5,143 bases of DNA, from contig CAMFLN010000322.1 in the NCBI GenBank assembly GCA_945957305.1, positions 1 to 5,143 of the forward strand, in the 5' to 3' direction. The stretch is from an uncultured Planctomycetaceae bacterium (GTDB taxonomy: Bacteria > Planctomycetota > Planctomycetia > Pirellulales > JACPPG01). Each line of letters starts with the position of its first letter. Within the stretch, counting starts at the first letter, position 1. Positions 1 to 5,143 of the stretch are shown piece by piece. The notes beneath the pieces were generated by a model that was not told the origin of the DNA, ran no database searches, and worked only from the letters and a program-made list of their open reading frames with translations. The position numbers were made by a program, and so were the translations under genes.

Positions 1-408
1 GATCAGAGCCAAGCCTACGACGATTCTCTGCTACCCTCGCAGCAGCCTGTCGTCGAATTCAACCTGGAAAAGAACAAGCGGTATTGGGTGCGTCGCCGGG
101 AACGCCGCTTGGCACGTTTTTACGCGCGCGTGCAAGGAGGCCAACGCGCTTCCGGCCAACGGGCAAAGGCAAGCGCCACTCCAGCGCGCGACGGACGCCG
201 GGCGCCACCTGTCTCGCCCACGCCACATGCCCCACCATCAGCGAAGCGTGCCGAGCGTGGGCGTGATGCGGCGCTGGCCGGCGCGAACGACATGATCGCC
301 TGGCAGCAGTTGTGGGAAGTCGTGCAGCGAATTGATGAGAACCTGCGGTTGTTGCGTCAACTTGCCGAATCGCGGCAGCTGCCTCCGGCGGTATTTACTC
401 CCCCGTGA
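1..408 (+). CDS. 3' fragment of a hypothetical protein, probably phage-encoded
   Basis: The frame is open from the first base to a TGA at 406-408, giving 135 codons with no upstream stop, so this is the C-terminal part of a gene that begins outside the window. The first in-frame start-type codon (GTG at 88) lies within a continuous stretch of protein-like sequence and is unlikely to be the real start. Visible parts (fragment numbering): an ordinary N-terminal stretch; a very basic segment at residues 26-47 (WVRRRERRLARFYARVQGG); a low-complexity Ala/Arg/Pro-rich linker at about 48-92; and an amphipathic helix at about 98-127 (WQQLWEVVQRIDENLRLLRQL) that could oligomerise or form a short coiled coil. 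It ends in a Pro-rich tail. I recognise no family. Its place just upstream of phage structural genes suggests a virion or morphogenesis protein, but that is inference from position only. Confidence 0.72.
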   Translation, partial: DQSQAYDDSLLPSQQPVVEFNLEKNKRYWVRRRERRLARFYARVQGGQRASGQRAKASATPARDGRRAPPVSPTPHAPPSAKRAERGRDAALAGANDMIAWQQLWEVVQRIDENLRLLRQLAESRQLPPAVFTPP

Positions 409-478
409 GCCGGTCGCGTTTATTGCGCGCACGAAGAACACTGTTTCCAGGGGCATTACTTACCTTTCAGGCATTTCC

Positions 479-1342
479 ATGGCGATCGCTTTTGAAGAAC
501 TCGCCGGTTCTCCGCGCATTCGCGTCAACGAACAAGGCACTTCCGCGGTGCGCACGTTTCGCGTGCCCTGGAACGATTGGCAGGATTTTGTGCGCGAATT
601 AATCGGCACGTTTCGCGTGCTGGGGTTGACCACGCATTTTATTCCGCCGATTCAGTTTCCCGGTCTGCCGAATCTGATTGTCTCGGACGTGCAAGTCGAA
701 CCCTTTGATCCAGACAATCCCGACGGCTCTTCAGGGATTACGCTGGGTGCATTCACCAACACCTATCCGGCGGGCGGTGCGAAGGTGACAGCCAGCTACC
801 GCACGATGTTCGACGAATTCAGCCCGTCGCGTCGCGACCTGCCGCCGGTGCCCGACGGAACGTTTCTCACCTACGCCGCCAACCTGGGGACCGAGCGTAT
901 CAGTACGCCGGGACGCGCCTGGCGCTGGTCTGGTAGTAGCGAGCGGGTCGCGGACGACATCAACCCGGGTTTGCAAGTTCCCAGCGGCGTCTACGTCTTG
1001 CGTTGGCAGCGCGTACCGTCGCCGCCGTGGTCGAAAATGCGCGCACTGCGCGGCAGTGTGAACGCCGGCACCTTCTTGTCCTCGCCGCCAGGGACGGTGC
1101 TGTTCTTGGGAGCACGCGTCTCGCGCAGTTTTCAATTCATCGAGGACGGCGGCTTCTGGAATCTCGACTACACCTTTTCGGAAAGCACGAAAACGCTCAG
1201 CGACGGCTCAGCCACGGCCGGCTGGAATCACTTTTACAAGGAAGCCAGTACTTCCGGAGAACATTGGGTCGCCATCGAGAACCAGCAAGGTCGACCTCCC
1301 TATGCGTCGGGCAACTTTACCCAACTTTTTCAGTTCGAGTGA
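479..1342 (+). CDS. Hypothetical protein, putative phage structural protein (287 aa)
   Basis: I place the start at ATG 479 (MAIAFEELAGSPRIRV), which has a weak AGG at 469-471 seven bases upstream. An in-frame ATG at 332 would overlap the previous gene by 77 bases and adds a Cys/Arg-rich leader that does not look like protein. The product is soluble-looking, with no signal peptide or membrane segment. It is rich in Trp, Phe, Tyr, Pro and Gly, as in beta-rich virion proteins. Notable stretches are an N-terminal FRVPWNDWQDF segment, a central FDEFSPSRRDLPPVPDGTFLTY segment, and a C-terminal GWNHFYKE...GRPPYASGNFTQLFQF. The last resembles the 'GWN-x-aromatic ... Y-x-x-x-x-F-x-x-LF' ending I associate, from memory, with hypothetical virion proteins of environmental phages. 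Only 70 bases without a clear promoter or hairpin separate it from the preceding gene, and it ends 3 bases before the tail collar gene, so it is probably co-transcribed. The exact function is unknown; a baseplate, neck or capsid-associated role would be guesswork. Confidence 0.82.
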   Translation: MAIAFEELAGSPRIRVNEQGTSAVRTFRVPWNDWQDFVRELIGTFRVLGLTTHFIPPIQFPGLPNLIVSDVQVEPFDPDNPDGSSGITLGAFTNTYPAGGAKVTASYRTMFDEFSPSRRDLPPVPDGTFLTYAANLGTERISTPGRAWRWSGSSERVADDINPGLQVPSGVYVLRWQRVPSPPWSKMRALRGSVNAGTFLSSPPGTVLFLGARVSRSFQFIEDGGFWNLDYTFSESTKTLSDGSATAGWNHFYKEASTSGEHWVAIENQQGRPPYASGNFTQLFQFE

Positions 1343-1345
1343 GCG

Positions 1346-4018
1346 ATGCCTGTCCCGTTACAGCCCGTTCGGCCCGGGGACCTGGTCTCGGCGGCGACGT
1401 TCAATCAAGTCGTCGACGCGCTCAACGCACTGGGCCAAATCACCGGCGCCTATCCGATCGAAGTCGCTCATGACGCGTCGGGCGTGCGGATCGCTCTTGC
1501 GCATCAATTCAAAGCGTGGTTGTTTTGCATTCAAGAAGTGCCCGAGCCTGTGCCGAGAACGGCGGACGGCGTCACCTATTATAGGGCCACGCGCCTGCGC
1601 CTCGATTCCGACGACCAGTATGCAGCGCAAAGTCCGCAGGACGTCACGCTCTACGATCCCCTGGCCAAGAGCAACTCGGCACCGCACTTGGCTGAGGGGG
1701 ATTGGGTACTGGCGACATTTGATGCTGACGCCGGTCGCTGGCACGTCGTGCGCAGTCCGGCGAACAACTCACGAATCGTCCGCTTTAGGCTTTCGTCGAC
1801 GCTGGACCTCGGGGGCTCGGCACCGGCTGTCATCCGCAAGTGGGACCCCGCGGCCGGCGGCGGTAGCGGCGCGTACGTCGATGGCGACACGATCACGGTC
1901 AAGGATTACTTTGGCGCGCTCGGCGACCCCGGCGAATGGCAAGCGCCCAACGGCTACTACGGCTTCGCCGTCAAGCTGACGGACCTCGACGAGTATCAAA
2001 TCCTGTATATGGAGCATCAGGCCGCTTACGTGGCCTTCACGCTCACCAGCGACATCAGCGGCGGCGAAGCGACGGCCGATTTTGATAGTTTTTGGGCAGG
2101 CCGGAATGTCGGCACCGCCACCAATGTTTTTGATCGGACCGGCAACTGGTCGAGCGGCAAGAACGGCCAAAAGGGGATCGCCTGCTGGGATTCCAAAGAG
2201 GAAGAGTATGTGATTCTGGCGCTGGGCAAGCCGGCGCAAGAACTTGTCTTGTTCTATCTCGACGAAGATCTGGAACAGTTCAGCGGCGCCGACGCCACGC
2301 TGCGCCGCTGGGTGGGGGCCAACTGGGTGGCCGACGCTGGGGACGCCGAAGTGTGGGACTCTTCCGGCCTGGGGCCTGCCCTACAAGGTGATGTTGGCGT
2401 GGCGTTCCTGTCGTCGGCCAGCGGGCGCTACGAGATCATCACCTTGCAGCGGCGCGACATCCCGCGCGTGGTCCGCTTCAAACTCTACGAAGCACTCACG
2501 CTAGGCGGCAATGCGCTAGCCAAAGTGCAGACCTGGGGCGGCGCGGCCTACGCCGACGGCGACGAGATTACCGTCGTCGATTGGTATGGCTTCCTCGGCC
2601 GCCGCGGCGCGTTCCAGGCCCCCAGCGGTTTTTATGGGTATGCCATCCGCCTGCCCGACAAGGACGAATACCAGATCCTCGAGCTCGAACGGCAGGCGCT
2701 GTTTGCCGAAGTCCACATCACCGAGGACATGGGCCATACGACGCCGGGACAGGCGAGCGCCAGTTTCGATACGTTTTGGGAAGGGCAATCGACGGCCGGC
2801 GCGGCAACCGTGTTCGACACGCGCGGCGCGTACGGCGCGGCCAAGAGCGGCGACAAGTTCCTGGTGGTGTGGGATTCGCACGACGCGCAATACAAGATCG
2901 CCGATGGCAAGCCGGGGGCCGGCTCGGCGATTCGCTACGCCAAAACCTACGACAGCCACACCCTGGCCGCCGACAGCAAGAGCAACGACCATTACGTCGA
3001 GTGCCAGGCGTGCGACGACATCACTGGCGCCGGTTACGACAGCGGCAGCGAGCACTTTAATGTCCTGCTGCCCAGTCCGAGCGCGGCGACTGATCCCAAC
3101 GTCGAGAGTGGCGTGGTCATCGGCTACACGATCGACGACGCGGGCAACCGCGTCTGCGTGACCGGTTACCTGGACGACGCGCGTAAGACCTTGAAGCTGT
3201 GGCACGGGGATGTGGCCGATATTCCGCACGGCTGGACGCTGTGCGATGGCACTAGTGGCACGCCCGACCTGTCGGGCCGGTTCGTGATCGGCGGGCAGAC
3301 CGGCGGCAGCGGCCCGCTCGACGACGACGGCAACAGCAACGACTTCGGCGAGACCGGCGGCAGATTAAAACACAAGCACGCCGCGCATCAGCCGGCGGCC
3401 ACAACCTCGGCCGCGGTAAATGTGACGAGTGTCGCGTCGACGGCGGTCAACGCCTTAATCAAGCCGACCGCGCTGAGCGTGCAAACGGTGATGACCGGCA
3501 GCCCGATCGCCACGGGCACCACGTTGCCCACGAAGCTCGAAGCACTCAACGTGCTGCCGGTCTATACGGTGGTGGAAACCAGCCTTACGGCGGACCACCA
3601 TCACGAAATCGACGTCTTCGAGGAAGACACCAAGAAAGATTCCGAATTCGGGGTGACCTATCGCGTTATCGCGGCGAACTCAGACCCGATCACCACCAGC
3701 ACGAATATCCCCTCGGGATCGGGGCTGATTCAGCCGAACCCGCACACGCACGATCTGGACATCGACTCGAGCGATGCCCGGGTTGACATCGACCCGAACC
3801 CCCACGTGCACGGCGCAATCCTGCCGGTTTCGGGCATCACGTTTTCCCCCGACATCGTGACGCCCAACCCCCACAATCACGACATCATCATCAACGCGGC
3901 GACGACCGTGCTGTCGACGGCCGATTCGCACAGCCACATGACGCCGACGCTGAGCCACAGCCAGGAGTACCACACGCCCCGGTATTACGCGCTGGCTTAC
4001 ATCATGCGAACGGAATAG
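1346..4018 (+). CDS. Modular phage tail collar / tail fibre protein with His-x-His C-terminal region (890 aa)
   Basis: This is probably a tail-fibre or host-recognition protein on the virion. Seen in order: an N-terminal region, residues 1-142 (starts PGDLVSAATFNQVVDALNAL), likely an attachment head; two tandem copies of a domain of about 150 residues at 143-296 and 374-523; a linker; a phage tail collar domain at about 616-654 with the typical W-x-G, DIPxGW, LCDG, TPDLSGRFVIGG and following ETGG; then a Thr/Ala/Val-rich stretch. The C-terminal part carries HxH pairs at residues 676/678, 751/753, 800/802, 820/822, 843/845 and 862/864, and ends with PRYYALAYIMR, the usual end of collar proteins. 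In T4 gp37, intertwined chains bind iron through HxH motifs at the fibre tip; a similar metal-bound trimeric tip is my inference. There is no signal peptide or membrane segment. The ATG at 1346 follows the upstream stop by 3 bases with only a weak GAG (1337-1339), which suggests translational coupling. The collar domain is well supported; receptor binding is inferred. Confidence 0.9.
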   Translation: MPVPLQPVRPGDLVSAATFNQVVDALNALGQITGAYPIEVAHDASGVRIALAHQFKAWLFCIQEVPEPVPRTADGVTYYRATRLRLDSDDQYAAQSPQDVTLYDPLAKSNSAPHLAEGDWVLATFDADAGRWHVVRSPANNSRIVRFRLSSTLDLGGSAPAVIRKWDPAAGGGSGAYVDGDTITVKDYFGALGDPGEWQAPNGYYGFAVKLTDLDEYQILYMEHQAAYVAFTLTSDISGGEATADFDSFWAGRNVGTATNVFDRTGNWSSGKNGQKGIACWDSKEEEYVILALGKPAQELVLFYLDEDLEQFSGADATLRRWVGANWVADAGDAEVWDSSGLGPALQGDVGVAFLSSASGRYEIITLQRRDIPRVVRFKLYEALTLGGNALAKVQTWGGAAYADGDEITVVDWYGFLGRRGAFQAPSGFYGYAIRLPDKDEYQILELERQALFAEVHITEDMGHTTPGQASASFDTFWEGQSTAGAATVFDTRGAYGAAKSGDKFLVVWDSHDAQYKIADGKPGAGSAIRYAKTYDSHTLAADSKSNDHYVECQACDDITGAGYDSGSEHFNVLLPSPSAATDPNVESGVVIGYTIDDAGNRVCVTGYLDDARKTLKLWHGDVADIPHGWTLCDGTSGTPDLSGRFVIGGQTGGSGPLDDDGNSNDFGETGGRLKHKHAAHQPAATTSAAVNVTSVASTAVNALIKPTALSVQTVMTGSPIATGTTLPTKLEALNVLPVYTVVETSLTADHHHEIDVFEEDTKKDSEFGVTYRVIAANSDPITTSTNIPSGSGLIQPNPHTHDLDIDSSDARVDIDPNPHVHGAILPVSGITFSPDIVTPNPHNHDIIINAATTVLSTADSHSHMTPTLSHSQEYHTPRYYALAYIMRTE
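1772..2233 (+). repeat. Intragenic protein repeat, copy 1 (residues 143-296 of the tail collar protein)
   Basis: This is the first of two tandem domain copies, 154 residues, offset from copy 2 by 231 residues. Shared signatures in order are VRFxL, LGG, YxDGDxITVxD, GxLGxxGxxQAPxGxYGxA, DEYQIL, FDxFWxG, VFDxxG and WDSxxxxYxI, with about half the residues identical by eye. Compared with copy 2 it has a small Gly-rich insertion (AAGGGSG) after the first Trp. The similarity is clear in protein and weaker in DNA, so the duplication is old. Confidence 0.88.
2465..2914 (+). repeat. Intragenic protein repeat, copy 2 (residues 374-523 of the tail collar protein)
   Basis: This is the second domain copy, 150 residues, starting RVVRFKL and ending YKIADGKP. 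It lines up with copy 1 along its whole length apart from the missing Gly-rich insert and small gaps near FDTFWEG. Its closing GKP matches the closing GKP of copy 1, which helps set the domain boundary. It probably forms a repeated beta-rich shaft or carbohydrate-facing module, but the fold cannot be seen from the sequence alone. Confidence 0.88.
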
Positions 4019-4023
4019 CAGCA

Positions 4024-4773
4024 ATGGAAACCACCCTTGTTTTTGTCGACGACTTTGTACCCTCGGAACACAACAGCATCAAGGCCGTGAAGCTCGTCGA
4101 CGATTGGAACGCCGGTTGTGTGTTCCTGAAAATGGCCCGCGAGCAGTTGCGCGCCGTGGCGGCCGTGGTTCACCCCGATTTTCGCCGCCGGCGCTACGGC
4201 CATCAGATGATGTTCGAGCTGGAACGGCGCTTTCCCGACCGCATCACGTTCCCCCAGCAGATGGAAGGGCTGACCCCGATCACCGTCCCCGATTGGCTCG
4301 ACAAGCGGCCGGCGATCATGGCGGCAGGCAACCCCAACGTCGGACGCGATGACCTGCCCCCTTACGTGCCGGCCCCGTTGCCGAGCGCCGGGATTTACGT
4401 GTTGGAGGACCGCCCGAAGTTGGAGAGTACCGACGCCCATTTTGCCACGGTGCTCAAGATCGTTGACGGCAGGAAGATCGGCGAGTTGCGTTGCCTGATC
4501 AAGTCCGGCCAGTGTTGCGTAGGGGCTGGCAAAGTTGCTGACGAAGGGCGGCGCCTGCGCACCTGCGCGGAAATGATGTACGAACTGGAACGTCGCTGGC
4601 CTGGCGTGACCACCAAGCCGCCGACCGGCTTTGCTTCGGACTTTCTGGATTATTGGTTCGCCCATCGCGAGGCGATCCTGGCCGCAGGTCCCCACGCCGG
4701 GCGCGATGACTTGCCCCCGTACGTGCCAAGCGTTTTACCCGAAAGGTTTTCATCTTCAGGAGGTTCCTCATGA
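4024..4773 (+). CDS. Hypothetical protein with two tandem copies of one domain (249 aa)
   Basis: The function is not recognised. The protein consists of two related halves, at about residues 19-120 and 141-242. The best conserved parts are MM(F/Y)ELERR(F/W)P at 62-71 and 184-193, and R(P/E)AI(M/L)AAG...GRDDLPPYVP at 95-116 and 215-235. The first half is preceded by METTLVFVDDFVP. The second is preceded by a linker (SAGIYVLEDRPKLEST) and followed by a Ser/Gly tail. The composition is that of a soluble protein, with no signal peptide or membrane helix. The ATG at 4024 lies 5 bases after the tail collar stop with no good Shine-Dalgarno (at best CGGA at 4011-4014), so its translation probably depends on ribosomes leaving the upstream gene. 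Its stop overlaps the next start as ATGA. Position next to the fibre gene makes a tail assembly, chaperone or accessory virion role possible, but this is guilt by association only. Confidence 0.85.
   Translation: METTLVFVDDFVPSEHNSIKAVKLVDDWNAGCVFLKMAREQLRAVAAVVHPDFRRRRYGHQMMFELERRFPDRITFPQQMEGLTPITVPDWLDKRPAIMAAGNPNVGRDDLPPYVPAPLPSAGIYVLEDRPKLESTDAHFATVLKIVDGRKIGELRCLIKSGQCCVGAGKVADEGRRLRTCAEMMYELERRWPGVTTKPPTGFASDFLDYWFAHREAILAAGPHAGRDDLPPYVPSVLPERFSSSGGSS
4078..4383 (+). repeat. Intragenic protein repeat, copy 1 (residues ~19-120 of the 249-aa protein)
   Basis: This is the first copy of a domain of about 100 residues, offset by 122 residues (366 bases) from the second. The N-terminal part is diverged (AVKLVDD against VLKIVDG). 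The C-terminal part is strongly conserved: an MMFELERRFP helix, then AIMAAG, then GRDDLPPYVP. DNA similarity is visible around the GRDDLPPYVP codons. Confidence 0.85.
4444..4749 (+). repeat. Intragenic protein repeat, copy 2 (residues ~141-242 of the 249-aa protein)
   Basis: This is the second copy, with MMYELERRWP, AILAAG and GRDDLPPYVP. It contains a CLIKSGQCC segment absent from the first copy, and lacks the PQQMEG-type stretch of copy 1 between the helix and the AAG motif. Overall spacing is nevertheless kept. Confidence 0.85.
4758..4763 (+). promoter_or_regulatory. Strong ribosome binding site (AGGAGG)
   Basis: A perfect AGGAGG lies six bases before the ATG at 4770, inside the last codons of the upstream gene, where it encodes part of the Ser/Gly tail. 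It is the only consensus Shine-Dalgarno in front of a gene here and fixes the start of the last reading frame. It suggests that this gene is translated independently, and probably more strongly than its upstream neighbours. Confidence 0.88.
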
Positions 4774-5099
4774 GCGCTGCGATTTCGAATCTATTACTGC
4801 TGAGCCAGTTTCAGGTGACCGAGAACCCTGGCAGCGCCCCCTCGGGCGTGGCCCTGACTTCGCTCTTTCAAGAGCTGGACCAATTCAAGCAGCTTTCCCC
4901 CACGTCGACGCCGCCGGTCTCGCAATTCGGGATCTATAAGACCACGATTAGCGGCGGCGGCTACACGATCGACGTCACCAGCTTGCAAGGGAGCAACGGC
5001 ACCTTGAACGCCAACGGCAAGAAGCTGGTCGCTGTGTGCGTGGCGAACCCGGCAGCGTCAGCCGGCGATGTGAATATCGCCACCGGCGCAAGCAACGGC
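4770..5099 (+). CDS. 5' fragment of a putative phage structural protein (first 110 codons)
   Basis: It starts at ATG 4770, overlapping the previous stop as ATGA and preceded by AGGAGG. It is cut off by sequencing adapter at 5100, so the C-terminus is missing. The visible part starts MSAAISNLLLLSQFQVTENP, then a helix-like SLFQELDQFKQL at 32-42, then a Ser/Thr/Pro linker. From about residue 58 it looks beta-rich (TTISGGGYTIDVTSLQG, KKLVAVCVANPA, VNIATGASNG). The pattern 'ID-hydrophobic-TSLxGxNG ... LVAVxVxNPAxxAGxVxI..GASNG' resembles hypothetical virion proteins I associate with phages of environmental bacteria, but I cannot name a family. The short hydrophobic run at 7-11 is too short and uncharged at its front for a convincing signal peptide. 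The strong ribosome binding site would fit an abundant virion component. Residues beyond 110 read from this window are adapter-derived and false. Confidence 0.82.
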
Positions 5100-5143
5100 C
5101 TGTCTCTTATACACATCTCCGAGCCCACGAGACGTAGAGGACT
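5100..5143. other. Illumina Nextera adapter contamination at the contig end
   Basis: Bases 5100-5118 are CTGTCTCTTATACACATCT, the reverse complement of the 19-base Tn5 mosaic end used in Nextera libraries. Bases 5119-5133, CCGAGCCCACGAGAC, are the rest of the Nextera read-2 adapter. Bases 5134-5141, GTAGAGGA, match my recollection of i7 index N712. The final CT differs from the expected AT at its first base, which may be a sequencing error at a read end. This stretch is synthetic and should be trimmed; base 5100 itself could be insert or adapter. Confidence 0.97.

Noticed and set aside
88..408. A complete small gene starting at GTG 88
   Set aside because: The same frame is open to base 1 with protein-like sequence, and no ribosome binding site precedes the GTG.
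332..478. An N-terminal extension of the 287-residue protein to ATG 332
   Set aside because: It would overlap the upstream gene by 77 bases and adds a Cys/Arg-rich, unlikely peptide; ATG 479 gives a typical protein start.
409..478. Possible promoter or terminator in the 70-base gap
   Set aside because: I find no convincing -35/-10 pair and no stable hairpin followed by a T run; the gap contains only a weak AGG before ATG 479.
1302..1979. Overlapping + strand frame of 225 codons
   Set aside because: It is Arg/Ser/Thr-rich shadow sequence in a different frame from the fibre gene, with no recognisable protein features.
2516..3229. Long antisense open frame of 237 codons opposite the fibre gene
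   Set aside because: It is low-complexity Val/Ala/Arg sequence, a common shadow of GC-rich coding DNA, and the + strand carries a clear repeat and domain structure.
3596..3610. HHH triplet read as an engineered His-tag remnant
   Set aside because: It has only three histidines, lies within a natural series of His-x-His motifs, and shows no vector context.
3997..4695. Long antisense open frame of 232 codons opposite the duplicated-domain gene
   Set aside because: The + strand frame has conserved internal domain copies and coupled start and stop junctions; the antisense frame shows neither.
5100..5118. Tn5/IS50-like mosaic end, which could be read as a transposon end
   Set aside because: It is followed at once by the synthetic Nextera extension and an index-like octamer at the contig end, so it comes from library preparation and not from an insertion.

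Overview
This is a GC-rich (about 60% by eye) fragment that looks like part of the virion-structure module of a tailed bacteriophage or prophage. Five reading frames lie on the + strand, one after another, with very short or overlapping junctions (70, 3, 5 and -4 bases). They use ordinary bacterial start and stop codons. I see no tRNA, rRNA, CRISPR array, integrase, attachment site or natural transposon. Nothing fixes the host. The long hypothetical proteins and the module style remind me of phage genes from environmental bacteria such as Planctomycetes, but that is an impression from memory only.

Layout: (1) positions 1-408, the 3' end of a gene entering from the left, with a basic low-complexity tail and a C-terminal amphipathic helix; (2) positions 479-1342, a 287-residue protein of unknown function, probably structural; (3) positions 1346-4018, an 890-residue modular tail-fibre or collar-type protein. 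It has an N-terminal head region, two tandem copies of a domain of about 150 residues, a phage tail collar domain, and a C-terminal region with regularly spaced His-x-His motifs resembling the metal-binding motifs of T4-type fibre tips; (4) positions 4024-4773, a 249-residue protein built from two copies of one domain of about 100 residues; (5) positions 4770-5099, the first 110 codons of a further, probably structural, protein. This last gene is preceded by the only strong Shine-Dalgarno in the window.

The last 44 bases (5100-5143) are not biological. They are Illumina Nextera transposase adapter followed by what looks like an i7 index, so the natural sequence ends at about 5099. The adapter happens to be open in frame with gene 5 and would add a false peptide tail.

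How the genes work together is inferred: co-transcribed, translationally coupled genes making tail or host-recognition parts, with the 890-residue protein as the best candidate for the receptor-binding fibre. Only the tail collar assignment rests on a recognised family; the other four are hypothetical proteins in a phage-like context.
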